From Actinomycetota bacterium (GTDB lineage: Bacteria; Actinomycetota; Acidimicrobiia; IMCC26256; JAGPDB01), in NCBI GenBank assembly GCA_963169585.1, contig CAUJDU010000138.1:1-41828 (forward strand): a stretch of 41,828 nt of DNA. Reading direction: 5' to 3'. Positions 1 through 8,468 of the stretch are shown here, piece by piece. The notes below the pieces were generated by a model. That model did no database searches. It had not been told where the DNA came from and saw only the letters and a program-made list of their open reading frames with translations. Every line of letters starts with the position of its first letter. The first letter of the stretch is position 1. The translations under genes were made by a program, and so were the position numbers.

Positions 1-18
1 TTTATAAAACTTTTTTTC

Positions 19-77
19 TTGGCGGCCTGCCCCGCCAAAACCCAATAACCAAATGGTCTGTTTGGCCGGGCCAGGCC
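19..77. other. GC-rich structured segment at the window edge
   Basis: This stretch lies just past the ispE stop codon and is far richer in G and C than its surroundings. It holds a perfect 7-bp stem (19-25 with 32-38, loop 26-31), a 5-bp stem (49-53 with 61-65, loop 54-60) and an overlapping GGCC-rich repeat at 64-77. No run of T follows the stem on either strand, so it is not a textbook intrinsic terminator. It may still end or stabilise the leftward operon, or be the edge of an RNA gene that continues outside the window. Confidence 0.35.
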
Positions 78-90
78 TCCTAGTTAATAG

Positions 91-951
91 TTAAACGATT
101 GAGCTGGTAGCTAATAGCCGAATATCTTCCAGGGATATCTCATTTTCTATTCGACGTTTCGACTCTGAGATAAGCTCTGGATCACCTATCGTAAATAACG
201 TACTTCCCGATCCAGCAAGAAAAAACTTGAGTCCAGTTATCGATTGAATATTATCCTTAAATTCAACCAAATTCGGAAATTGCTCGAAAGCTGCAAGTGC
301 TAAATCATTGTGAAGATTCGCCGTATATCTTGAGAAGCTTTTTACCTCAACACCAACATCTGTTGGCCTTCCCATTTGTTCGTATTTCTTATATACCAAT
401 GGTGTTGGACAGAAAATATTTGGTGTTATAGCTAAAACTCTCTGATCGCCGGTATCGAAATCATTTATTGGTTCTACAATCTCGCCTCGACCTTCCATCC
501 ATAGAGCCTTCGAATAAATACATCCAGGTATATCACTTCCAAGCCAAGTTGCGATCTCTACTAATTCATTGTTATTTAAAACAAAACCACATTTTTCGTT
601 CAGAATCCTCAAAGTACCTGCCGCATCAGCCGATCCCCCACCTAAGCCAGCTGCTATGGGTATATGCTTTTCCAAAACAAACCCTAAGTTAGAAATATCT
701 ACCCCACAATCAATGACTTTTGAGTGTGAGGAAAAAAGTTGAAAAGCTCTAACTACCAGATTCGAATCATCTGGTGACATTGCTATGTTCTCTGATTGTA
801 TTTCAAAATTACCAGAAGAGTTCAGTGTCAAACCATCAGAAATCTCAGGCAAAAAAACTGTTAATGCTGAAAGTTCATTGAACCCATCTTCACGTTTATC
901 TAGCATCCTTAAAGTTAATGTTAGTTTAGCTGGTGCTATTTCTTTCATCAT
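91..951 (-). CDS. ispE: 4-diphosphocytidyl-2-C-methyl-D-erythritol kinase
   Basis: IspE phosphorylates the 2-hydroxyl of CDP-methylerythritol with ATP in the cytosolic MEP pathway of isoprenoid synthesis. The 286-residue length is normal for the family. The GHMP-kinase ATP-binding motif is visible as PIAAGLGGGSADAAG near residue 100, and the N-terminal APAKLTLTL segment is typical. The start codon overlaps the rsmA stop in an ATGA arrangement, so the two genes are probably translationally coupled. The order RpfB-like, rsmA, ispE is the conserved actinobacterial arrangement. Confidence 0.95.
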   Translation of the reverse strand: MMKEIAPAKLTLTLRMLDKREDGFNELSALTVFLPEISDGLTLNSSGNFEIQSENIAMSPDDSNLVVRAFQLFSSHSKVIDCGVDISNLGFVLEKHIPIAAGLGGGSADAAGTLRILNEKCGFVLNNNELVEIATWLGSDIPGCIYSKALWMEGRGEIVEPINDFDTGDQRVLAITPNIFCPTPLVYKKYEQMGRPTDVGVEVKSFSRYTANLHNDLALAAFEQFPNLVEFKDNIQSITGLKFFLAGSGSTLFTIGDPELISESKRRIENEISLEDIRLLATSSIV

Positions 952-1823
952 TTGTTGCCTTGTTCAACCCAAGATGTATATAGATTTAGAAAATCCTCGG
1001 AAGTTAGCTGTTCTGGCCTTAAAGTTGGGTCAACTTTAGCTAACTCAAATACTGCTTCTAGATGACTTCCAAAGAATATTTTCAATGACTGGCGCAACAT
1101 TTTGCGTCTCTGAGCAAAAGCTGTATCAATAAGTTCAAACATCTCATCTGTTTGAGATGAACTCAATATTGCCCGTGGGTCTTTGTCCGCCCTACGGTCC
1201 ATTTTTATCACTACCGAGTCAACATGTGGACGTGGAATAAATGACATCTTGGGAACATGAACAATATTTTCTATCTCCATAAAAAATTGGCATTTATACG
1301 TGATTGCACCAACTGCCCTAGTCCCAAGTTTTGCGCTCAGCCTTTCACCAACTTCCTTTTGGACCATGGCTACAACACACTTTACATTCGGAACTTTCCT
1401 TGAAATATCTGCGAGCAAAGGCGCAGAAATATTGTAAGGAAGATTCCCAAAAATATATTCAATATTATTTTTGCTGCACAATAACTCAAGATCAGTTTTC
1501 ATAATATCTTGATTTATTACATCAACCTTTTCTGGAACTCCGAAAGTATCAAGTACACAATTAAGAGGATTCAACAGATGCTTATCTAATTCAATAGCTA
1601 TTACTTTGTTCGCTTGCCTCGCTAAATGCAGTGTCAACGAACCTATCCCTGGTCCTATTTCCAAAACATTCGAACCTACGGGCAAATAATGTGCAATCTT
1701 TGTGCACAGATTTGGGTCAACCAAAAAATTTTGCCCCAGTGCCTTTGAGGCTTTGAAACCGTAATTGCTCTGAAGTTCTTTTAATAAGCTAGGTGTCAAC
1801 CCTGCCAAATTAGTATTCACCAT
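948..1823 (-). CDS. rsmA: 16S rRNA dimethyladenosine transferase RsmA (KsgA)
   Basis: RsmA dimethylates two adjacent adenines near the 3' end of 16S rRNA (A1518 and A1519 in E. coli) during small-subunit assembly, using S-adenosylmethionine. The SAM-binding motif VLEIGPGIGSLTLHLA and the catalytic GNLPYNIS motif are both present, as is the N-terminal KALGQNFL signature. I chose the ATG at 1823 (291 aa). An in-frame TTG at 1841 would add six residues and overlap the upstream stop at 1835. The gene is tightly linked to the upstream RpfB-like gene and overlaps ispE by 4 bp. Confidence 0.95.
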   Translation of the reverse strand: MVNTNLAGLTPSLLKELQSNYGFKASKALGQNFLVDPNLCTKIAHYLPVGSNVLEIGPGIGSLTLHLARQANKVIAIELDKHLLNPLNCVLDTFGVPEKVDVINQDIMKTDLELLCSKNNIEYIFGNLPYNISAPLLADISRKVPNVKCVVAMVQKEVGERLSAKLGTRAVGAITYKCQFFMEIENIVHVPKMSFIPRPHVDSVVIKMDRRADKDPRAILSSSQTDEMFELIDTAFAQRRKMLRQSLKIFFGSHLEAVFELAKVDPTLRPEQLTSEDFLNLYTSWVEQGNK

Positions 1824-1834
1824 CAACTTTAAAT

Positions 1835-3091
1835 CTACCAAGAGATTGTTACAGGAACTATCCCCTGCGAAATGGATGCTATCCGTGCGAATACATCTTT
1901 CGTTAAATCGATAATTCTTCCAGCACCGAACGGCCCTCTATCAGCTACTCTACAGGTTGTAGTTGCCCCAGTATTTGAGTTCCTAACCGTAACTATTGTT
2001 CCAAACGGTAATATTTTATGGGCACACGTTCCTGGCGTATGTGCATACCAGGATGCTTTGCCGGACTCTGTCCCTAACGGTTTTGTACCAACACTGACTA
2101 TTTGACTAACCGGAGCTTTAATTATGTGACGTGATGTTTCAACTTCAGCCGACACTTTACCGTCTTGCAAAGTTTGTGAATAAACAACATCTGCCAAACC
2201 ATTAACACCAGTTTGCTTTATAGAAGTTTTTCCTTTTGCAAGTGTTGAATCATTCTGGTTAATTACACTAAAAGGAATACTAACTTGAGCAGTTCTAGTT
2301 GTTGTTGAAACTCTAGATATTGATATATTTTTGACATCTTTAGCATTTGTAGCCAAAGCAACACTCACAATATCGTCACCATCAATTTCTAAACCACTAT
2401 TTTTCAAAGCTTGACCTACAGTTAAGTCTGTAGAAAGAATTGTTTTTGTAGTCGAATCAACATTGATTGTAATTACCTTTGCGTAACGAAACTCAAGTGC
2501 AGGGGCAGATCTTTTCATGGCATCTATTCTCTCGAAGCGCTGTTGCATCGGGGCTAACCCAACCAAATTGTGAAACTGTTTAAACTGCTCAAGAGAATTA
2601 GCAACGCTAAGAACTTGTGTCTGCTTTCCTTCAATAACAAGATCTACTTTTGATGGTATAAATGAAGGTGCAGAACTATAGTTAGCGACTGGGCTGGCCT
2701 GTGCTTGTGTTTTTGTGAAAAATGAGGTTGCTCCAGATATCAATACAAAAATCAAAGATACCCCTACAACCCCAAAAAGGACTTTTTGGACCCTAGCTTT
2801 TCGTTTTAAATGCAGGGTTCTTCGTTTTGACTTCCAGCGTCTATGGCTTGCTCGCCTTGCTTCATGCTTTTGGAGATTTCCAGGCGTTGGACTTGCCATT
2901 TTGGCAACAGTACCCATGTTGGCAATAGAGCGTTGGCCGTCGTCGTCTAGACGGATCGCCCTATGCTGACCCGATTCAACCAATCGTGAAGGGTTAAGAA
3001 GTTCTTCCATTTCAGGTAGACCTTCGAGCGATTCGATTGGAATCCAGAATTCGGGGGAGAGTGCCGACTTACGGGCCGGTATAGTTCGCAT
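1835..3091 (-). CDS. RpfB-like cell-wall protein: DUF348-G5-RlpA barrel
   Basis: This is a membrane-anchored exported protein of 418 residues from the ATG at 3091. It has a basic cytoplasmic N-terminus, one membrane segment near residues 103-125, a DUF348-like region (about 150-245), a G5-like domain (about 255-336) and a C-terminal double-psi beta barrel of the RlpA type (about 343-418, with ASWY, CAHKILPFGT, VADRGPFGAGRIIDL). It occupies the rpfB slot next to rsmA, but the lysozyme-like Rpf domain is absent. A role in peptidoglycan cleavage or remodelling is inferred. An upstream ATG at 3133 exists. I prefer 3091 because a TATATA box ends five bases before it, suggesting a leaderless message. 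Confidence 0.8.
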   Translation of the reverse strand: MRTIPARKSALSPEFWIPIESLEGLPEMEELLNPSRLVESGQHRAIRLDDDGQRSIANMGTVAKMASPTPGNLQKHEARRASHRRWKSKRRTLHLKRKARVQKVLFGVVGVSLIFVLISGATSFFTKTQAQASPVANYSSAPSFIPSKVDLVIEGKQTQVLSVANSLEQFKQFHNLVGLAPMQQRFERIDAMKRSAPALEFRYAKVITINVDSTTKTILSTDLTVGQALKNSGLEIDGDDIVSVALATNAKDVKNISISRVSTTTRTAQVSIPFSVINQNDSTLAKGKTSIKQTGVNGLADVVYSQTLQDGKVSAEVETSRHIIKAPVSQIVSVGTKPLGTESGKASWYAHTPGTCAHKILPFGTIVTVRNSNTGATTTCRVADRGPFGAGRIIDLTKDVFARIASISQGIVPVTISW

Positions 3092-3093
3092 GA

Positions 3094-3107
3094 AGCTATA
3101 TACGCTA
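3094..3107 (-). promoter_or_regulatory. -10 region of the RpfB-like gene
   Basis: On the minus strand this reads TAGCGTATATAGCT, with TATATA at 3102-3097 ending five bases before the preferred ATG at 3091. The identical 14-mer recurs at 19461-19474 inside the better supported promoter of the SepX/GlpR-like gene. No clear -35 box is visible here. Confidence 0.4.
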
Positions 3108-3235
3108 GCGATTTTTAGCACACATATCCACATCCAATGAGTATTTGTCCTATATATCCCTTATTTACCAGGACTAATAGTGAAACAAAACATAAAACCA
3201 CTCATGAATTCATCATTTTTGAACGAAATACTGGC

Positions 3236-4681
3236 ATGACCTTGCTAGAAAGCAATAAGCACAATTATTGGCCTGCACGGATTTGTGCAGGAACAATACT
3301 TCTTATTGTTCTAGCGTTTATGGTTAATGGCGTTCTGAATACACAAAGGGATTCACGTGTTGCTTTAGAAAAGCGCTTTGCACAACGTTCTGCCAGCGCT
3401 TCGAGCTTCTTAGATTCTTACGTCCAATACACTTTGCACCAAGAACAAGAATTAGCAAAACTTAGGTTAAACGCAGACGTAATTTCAAGAGAAGAATTTC
3501 TAGACTTCTTAGATAATTTTGGTTTTGGGCCTTCAGTGTTACTTGATGATACAGGTCGCATAATAAATATTGCCCCCTATGTAGAGGGTTTGATTGGCAA
3601 ACGTCTAACAGAAGAAAGCCCACACATTCGTGCTGCAGTTGTAGATGGAAAACAAACCGTTTCAAATGTGATACCTTCCGATGCTTTAAAATTCCCAAAT
3701 GTCGCTTTTGCTACCCCATTTGAGACTCAAGCCGGAAGAAGAATAATAAGTGGCGCATATGATCTAACTACAAAACCCTTAGGAAGTTACTTCGAAAATA
3801 TCGTACCTGCTAAAGGTAGTGACGCCTTCCTAGTCGATGAAAACCACCACGTAATCGCTTCTAGCAAAGACAAAAATGGCACATTAGCTTCTATAGACCA
3901 GCCATTGGCAAATGCTCTAACCAGCCAAAAGTCGAAAAAGGTACAAACTCAAGGTTTCTATAAAAATGCAACTGGCAAAAAAACATTCTTTGTGACTCAC
4001 TTAGTCCCAAATACCCCATGGAAAGTTGTTACGACAATTGAAAATGATGTTTTGTATGAACCAGAATCCGGATCAAAACTATATTTACCGTGGATATTCC
4101 TTCTTGGCTTCGCAATTGCTTCAACTGCCCTTGTCATAGTTCTAATTAGGAACAGAGAAAGAAGAATTGCTTTACAAGATGTATCGCTTATCGATTTATT
4201 GACCGGTGTCTATAACCCTCAGGGAGTGAAACTCCATCTGCGTCGGTTATTAAGTGCTGCAAGAAGGCATAATAACGATTTAAGCCTATTAATTATCAAT
4301 CTTGACAATTTTAAAAAATTCAATGAAGACTACGGAAGTACTATGGGAGATGAAATCCTTGTAAGCGTAATAAATGAGATCCAGTCTCAACTAAGGGCCG
4401 AAGATATTGTCGGTCGTTGTGGCGGTAAGGAATTCATCGTTGTTCTTCCAGATACCGACATAGCAGGTGCCAGTATTGTTGCTGAGAGAATACGCCGTGG
4501 CGTCCAGGAAGATGTCCGTGCATCAAGTACACCAGAGGCTAAAGTAACAATTTCAATTGGGATTGCGGGTATAGAAAAAGATGATACTCCTGAAAGTATC
4601 TCGAGTCGTGCTAAGGATTCTCTAAAAGAATCTAAAGATACTGGGAAAAATAAAATTTCCATATCGAGTGAATCTAAATAG
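3236..4681 (+). CDS. Membrane GGDEF-domain protein with degenerate active site
   Basis: The protein has two membrane segments flanking an extracytoplasmic, Cache-like sensor region of about 250 residues and a cytoplasmic GGDEF domain. Numbered from the upstream ATG at 3137, the domain keeps DLLTG (353-357) and the RxxD inhibitory site (RAED, 420-423), but the signature is GGKEF (429-433) and the first metal-ligand position is Asn388 (NLDNF) instead of Asp. In active diguanylate cyclases both of these positions carry acidic Mg ligands. It is therefore more likely a c-di-GMP receptor or regulator than a synthase; this is inference. I prefer the ATG at 3236 because it places the first membrane helix close to the N-terminus. 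It lies between tatD and the RpfB-like gene on the opposite strand. Confidence 0.85.
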   Translation: MTLLESNKHNYWPARICAGTILLIVLAFMVNGVLNTQRDSRVALEKRFAQRSASASSFLDSYVQYTLHQEQELAKLRLNADVISREEFLDFLDNFGFGPSVLLDDTGRIINIAPYVEGLIGKRLTEESPHIRAAVVDGKQTVSNVIPSDALKFPNVAFATPFETQAGRRIISGAYDLTTKPLGSYFENIVPAKGSDAFLVDENHHVIASSKDKNGTLASIDQPLANALTSQKSKKVQTQGFYKNATGKKTFFVTHLVPNTPWKVVTTIENDVLYEPESGSKLYLPWIFLLGFAIASTALVIVLIRNRERRIALQDVSLIDLLTGVYNPQGVKLHLRRLLSAARRHNNDLSLLIINLDNFKKFNEDYGSTMGDEILVSVINEIQSQLRAEDIVGRCGGKEFIVVLPDTDIAGASIVAERIRRGVQEDVRASSTPEAKVTISIGIAGIEKDDTPESISSRAKDSLKESKDTGKNKISISSESK

Positions 4682-4691
4682 AATTACTAAT

Positions 4692-5498
4692 TTAGAGCTC
4701 AAATAAGCTACTTGCATTATTGAATAGTGCATTTCGGACAAGATCTTTCTCTTCCCCACATTCGTTCTGGCGAATATCAATTAGTTGTTCCAATACATAT
4801 TGAACGTAGCTGGGTTCATTGGGTTTTCCCCTATAAGGTACAGGAGCAAGCCACGGAGCATCAGTTTCAACTAACAAATTATCTAGAGGTACTTCTTTAA
4901 TGGCATCTCTAATCGGTTGTGCATTCTTAAATGTAACAATTCCAGATATAGAGATATACCCACCATTTTCCACAACTTTTTTAGCTTCCAATGGTCCTCC
5001 GGTAAAACAATGCAAGACGACTTTCTTGGGCCATCCATACTTTTCTAGAAAGTCAAAAGTTTGCGGCCATGCATCACGAGTATGAATAACTAATACCTTA
5101 TTATTTTGTTTTGCTAGATCCAATTGCCATTTAAACGATTCAGTTTGTTCTTCTTGTGTTGAGTGGTTGTAATAAAAATCGAAACCAGTTTCACCAACCC
5201 CAGTAAATAGATTTATTTTCTCTTTAAACAATTTTTCAAGATCTGACTTTTGAGATATTAGATATTTAGCTTCGTGTGGATGCAATCCCATTGTTGCACC
5301 GATTTTCAAATCCTCAACTTCTAAGCGTTCACGATTTTCATTTACATATTCAACAATTTCAACACTAAGTTGAGTTGTTTTTAAATCACAACCTATAACA
5401 TTTAATCCACGCACACCATTGGCATAAGCTCTAGGAATTTGTACTTTGGCATCTTCAAGTGAATCGAAATGGCAATGCGTATCAAAAAGTGCGTTCAA
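4692..5498 (-). CDS. tatD: TatD-family metal-dependent hydrolase
   Basis: This is a TatD-type deoxyribonuclease/hydrolase with a TIM barrel and a two-metal site. Metal-ligand motifs are in the family order: DTHCHFDSL at the N-terminus, GLHPHEAK, GETGFDFYY, VIHTRDAW, LHCFTGG and VETDAPWLAP. The length of 268 residues is normal. Translation appears to begin at a TTG at 5498, preceded by an AGGAG Shine-Dalgarno about 11 bases upstream, just past the metG stop. Linkage metG-tatD and proximity to the RpfB-like gene match the conserved actinobacterial cluster. Confidence 0.92.
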   Translation of the reverse strand: MNALFDTHCHFDSLEDAKVQIPRAYANGVRGLNVIGCDLKTTQLSVEIVEYVNENRERLEVEDLKIGATMGLHPHEAKYLISQKSDLEKLFKEKINLFTGVGETGFDFYYNHSTQEEQTESFKWQLDLAKQNNKVLVIHTRDAWPQTFDFLEKYGWPKKVVLHCFTGGPLEAKKVVENGGYISISGIVTFKNAQPIRDAIKEVPLDNLLVETDAPWLAPVPYRGKPNEPSYVQYVLEQLIDIRQNECGEEKDLVRNALFNNASSLFEL

Positions 5499-5519
5499 AA
5501 GAACACCAACTCCTATTTT

Positions 5520-7040
5520 CTATTCTTCTTCAATTCGTGGAAATAGAGATTCACCTTTTTCCAATTTCAAACCAGAAGGGTAACTTCCCCACTCTATATC
5601 TTTAGGTAACCGCATTGTCTCGATTGGCGTACCTTCTTGTAGTCCCAACCTAGACCAAAGTTCACTTGCCGTAGCAGGTATCGCCGGATAAGCCATTAGA
5701 CAAACAGCGCGTAAAGCTTCAAGACAATCTCCTAATATTGCCTGAGCGGATTCAATATCCGTTTTTGCTACTTTAAATGGTTCCGAAGATTCGATGAAGG
5801 TATTGGTTGCACCGATAAGATCCCATATGGTTTCATGGGCACCAGAAAAATTGAAGTCTTCTATTTCTTTGTTTGCTTTATCAAATGTTTGACTAATCAA
5901 TTCTTTTAATGGCCCATCTTTCCTTTTATCTGTTGACATACCATCACAATATTTAATAGCCATATTCAATACACGGCTTGCTAAATTGCCGAAGTTGTTA
6001 GCCAAATCAGAATTATATCTTGCAACCATTTGCTCATAGCTAAAATCGCCATCGCCACCAAATCGCTGGTCCGCAATGAAATGATACCGATAACCGTCAA
6101 CACCGAAAGTTGGAATCAAATCTCCCGGTATTATTTGGTTAGCTTTAGATTTACTCATTTTTTCTCCACCAACTGTTAAAAACCCGTGGGCGAAAACTGT
6201 TTTTGGTGGTTCGATCTCCGCTGCCATAAGCATTGCAGGCCAATATATAGCGTGAAAACGCAATATATCTTTACCAACAAAATGAATACCAGGCCAGAAG
6301 TTATTAAATGTCTTTTTATCATCTGGATAGCCGATTGCAGTGATGTAGTTAGTCAACGCATCAAACCAAACATAAGTAACGTGTTGCTCTTCCCACGGCA
6401 AAGGAATTCCCCAATTTATTGAAGTTCTAGAAATTGAGAAATCTCGTAATCCTGAATTGATGAAACTTAGTACCTCATTTCTACGGGAGGCAGGTTGAAT
6501 AGCATCTGGATTTTTTGCATAATAATCTATTAATCTCTCTTGGAATGCACTTAATTTAAAAAAATAGTTATCTTCACGAACTTGTTCTAATGGTTTTCCG
6601 TGAAAAGGACAATTGCCATCGACTAAGTCATCTTCAACATAATAGGCCTCACACGCTACACAATAAAGTCCTTCATACGTTCCTAGTTCTATATATCCAG
6701 CATCATAAACTTTTTGCAGAAGAGTTCGTACGGCATATTTATGTCTATCTTCTGTTGTACGAATAAAATCATCGTTACTTATATTTAATTCACTCCAGAG
6801 CTCCTTAAATCTTTCAGAATAGAAATCTGCAAGCTCTTGTGGAGTCATACCCTTTTCTTCAGCAGCACGTTGCAGTTTTAAACCATGCTCATCTGTACCG
6901 GTCAAAAACATCACATCATCACCAATCAAACGATGCCATCTTGCAGTTACGTCAGCAGAAATTGTTGTATATGCTGATCCCATATGTGGGGCATCATTTA
7001 CGTAGTAGATAGGTGTAGTTATATAGAACGGCTTCGACAT
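5520..7040 (-). CDS. metG: Methionyl-tRNA synthetase
   Basis: MetG charges tRNA-Met with methionine in the cytosol. The class I signatures are present: the HIGH-like PHMGSAY near the N-terminus and KMSKS in GGEKMSKSKANQ. A zinc knuckle is formed by CVAC and the later CPFH. I chose the ATG at 7040 (506 aa, starting MSKPFYITTPIYYVN), which matches how family members begin. The upstream in-frame start at 7061 adds only a hydrophobic heptapeptide. tatD follows directly. Confidence 0.95.
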   Translation of the reverse strand: MSKPFYITTPIYYVNDAPHMGSAYTTISADVTARWHRLIGDDVMFLTGTDEHGLKLQRAAEEKGMTPQELADFYSERFKELWSELNISNDDFIRTTEDRHKYAVRTLLQKVYDAGYIELGTYEGLYCVACEAYYVEDDLVDGNCPFHGKPLEQVREDNYFFKLSAFQERLIDYYAKNPDAIQPASRRNEVLSFINSGLRDFSISRTSINWGIPLPWEEQHVTYVWFDALTNYITAIGYPDDKKTFNNFWPGIHFVGKDILRFHAIYWPAMLMAAEIEPPKTVFAHGFLTVGGEKMSKSKANQIIPGDLIPTFGVDGYRYHFIADQRFGGDGDFSYEQMVARYNSDLANNFGNLASRVLNMAIKYCDGMSTDKRKDGPLKELISQTFDKANKEIEDFNFSGAHETIWDLIGATNTFIESSEPFKVAKTDIESAQAILGDCLEALRAVCLMAYPAIPATASELWSRLGLQEGTPIETMRLPKDIEWGSYPSGLKLEKGESLFPRIEEE

Positions 7041-7080
7041 AGATATTAACAATAGCCTCAAAACCAGGCTTTTGTCGCCT

Positions 7081-7938
7081 CTAACTTGAAGGTAAGTTTA
7101 AAAATAATTCTTTTAATTTATTCTTCGGCATATCGGTTATGAAACTCAGTGACCCAACAGCATCCTTTGAACTAACCCCAGAACTTTTCAACACCTTTAA
7201 GGCATTTTCAATCTCTGTAGTATCTGGCCCTATGGAATCAGCCTGAGACGATTCTATAACTATTACGCATTCTCCTTTTACCTCACCTGAAAATATATCT
7301 TGTAGTTGTGAAATAGTTCCACGTGATATCTGCTCAAATTTTTTTGTTAGTTCACGACAGATAACAGCCCGCCTTGATGGGCCAACATGCTTACTTAGCA
7401 AGGATAGGGTTGAAGATATCCGCTTTGGGGACTCATAACAAACAACAGGCCATTTTGATTGACTGATCTGTTCAAGAGCTATATCTTGATCTTTTTTTAT
7501 TCTGGGAAAAAACCCTATAAACAAAAATTCACTTTGTCTAAAGCCAGATAAAGCAAAGGCTGTTGTAACTGCACTAGGGCCTGGAATAGAGGTAACAAAA
7601 AGGTTCGAATCTAGAACCTTATCGACAAGAATCTGTCCTGGATCTGAAATTGCTGGCATACCTGCATCGCTGACATAAGCAACAGAATTTCCTTGTGCAA
7701 TTAATTCAATAATTTTGTCTGCCATCTGCGATTCATTATGTTCATGGATAGTAATGATATTTTTTTTATCTCTTTCAATCCCTAAAATTGAAAGCATTTT
7801 TTTCATCTCACGTGTATCTTCACATGCAATAAAATTAACACCAGTTAGATTACGTTTCATCCTGTCGGAGCAATCTTCCATATTGCCAATAGGACTAGCA
7901 ACTAGATAGAGTCCAGGTTTAATGCTTTGATTCACCAT
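7081..7938 (-). CDS. rsmI: 16S rRNA (cytidine1402-2'-O)-methyltransferase
   Basis: RsmI 2'-O-methylates C1402 in the ribosomal P site. The tetrapyrrole-methylase fold is evident from the N-terminal LYLVASPIGNMEDCSDRM, then ACEDTREMKKML, SDAGMPAISDPG and SIPGPSAVTTAFALSG, and the length of 285 residues is normal. The ATG lies 6 bases after the DUF192 stop codon, so the two genes probably share a transcript. The neighbouring metG gene is in the same orientation, consistent with the mycobacterial gene order. Confidence 0.94.
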   Translation of the reverse strand: MVNQSIKPGLYLVASPIGNMEDCSDRMKRNLTGVNFIACEDTREMKKMLSILGIERDKKNIITIHEHNESQMADKIIELIAQGNSVAYVSDAGMPAISDPGQILVDKVLDSNLFVTSIPGPSAVTTAFALSGFRQSEFLFIGFFPRIKKDQDIALEQISQSKWPVVCYESPKRISSTLSLLSKHVGPSRRAVICRELTKKFEQISRGTISQLQDIFSGEVKGECVIVIESSQADSIGPDTTEIENALKVLKSSGVSSKDAVGSLSFITDMPKNKLKELFLNLPSS

Positions 7939-7944
7939 TCGATC

Positions 7945-8241
7945 TTATCTAAAAGGTAATTCAACAATTGCATGGGTACCTTTTGGCGCAAATACTATCC
8001 GGTTTTTTGGAACTATTTTGGCTCTAAGAATCCTATTTGTGGAATCAATAAAAAGTACTTCTAAATCAAATTTCATACCAAAAGTATGAATAGATTTACA
8101 ACGCTCAAATATCAGTTCGTCGGGACTGTCTTCGATTGATTTCCAAGATAGCCCGCGCCTACGTTGTTTATGTGTAATCGCATACATTCCTGTTGGAGTA
8201 TATATTTCACCAACCTTATACGAGCTTTGCGAATCCTTCAC
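7945..8241 (-). CDS. DUF192 family protein
   Basis: This 98-residue protein fits the small DUF192 family: an RRRGLSW segment near the start, then SIHTFGMKFDLEVLFID (the family's MxxTxxxLDxxFID-like motif) and a C-terminal HAIVELPFR. The function of the family is not settled. The likely start is a GTG at 8241. I see no signal peptide, although many DUF192 proteins have one. It is transcribed toward rsmI with a 6-base gap and is divergent from the bL37-like gene. Confidence 0.75.
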   Translation of the reverse strand: MKDSQSSYKVGEIYTPTGMYAITHKQRRRGLSWKSIEDSPDELIFERCKSIHTFGMKFDLEVLFIDSTNRILRAKIVPKNRIVFAPKGTHAIVELPFR

Positions 8242-8365
8242 CCATACACTTTGTCAGCTTCGACAACAAACTTCAATAGTGCATTAGATGCTATTGCAAC
8301 CTAGCGTTGGGTCGAATAAGGTCTCGAAATAGGCCATTTACAACCAAACGCCTTTGCCTCCTTGT

Positions 8366-8419
8366 GCTTTGGTGCGGTTTTTATACGCTATAGTGCAGAA
8401 AATCGCACCAAAGCGTATA
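8366..8419. promoter_or_regulatory. Interlocked inverted repeats upstream of the bL37-like gene
   Basis: An 11-bp perfect inverted repeat (8366-8376 with 8404-8414, GCTTTGGTGCG/CGCACCAAAGC) encloses a second perfect 8-bp one (8382-8389 with 8412-8419, TATACGCT/AGCGTATA). The right arms share three bases, so both stems cannot form fully together. A TATATA box at 8416-8421 overlaps them. The element lies upstream of the predicted bL37 promoter and could be an operator or a switchable RNA leader. Confidence 0.45.
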
Positions 8420-8426
8420 TATCCAG

Positions 8427-8458
8427 TTGGACAGACCATTAGGTGGATACGCTAGGAT
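8427..8458 (+). promoter_or_regulatory. Putative promoter of the bL37-like gene
   Basis: A -35-like TTGGAC (8427-8432) and a -10 TAGGAT (8453-8458) are separated by 20 bases, or TGGACA (8428-8433) gives 19. Transcription would begin only a few bases before the ATG at 8469. The long spacer makes this a tentative call. Confidence 0.4.
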
Positions 8459-8468
8459 GTAAGACCTT

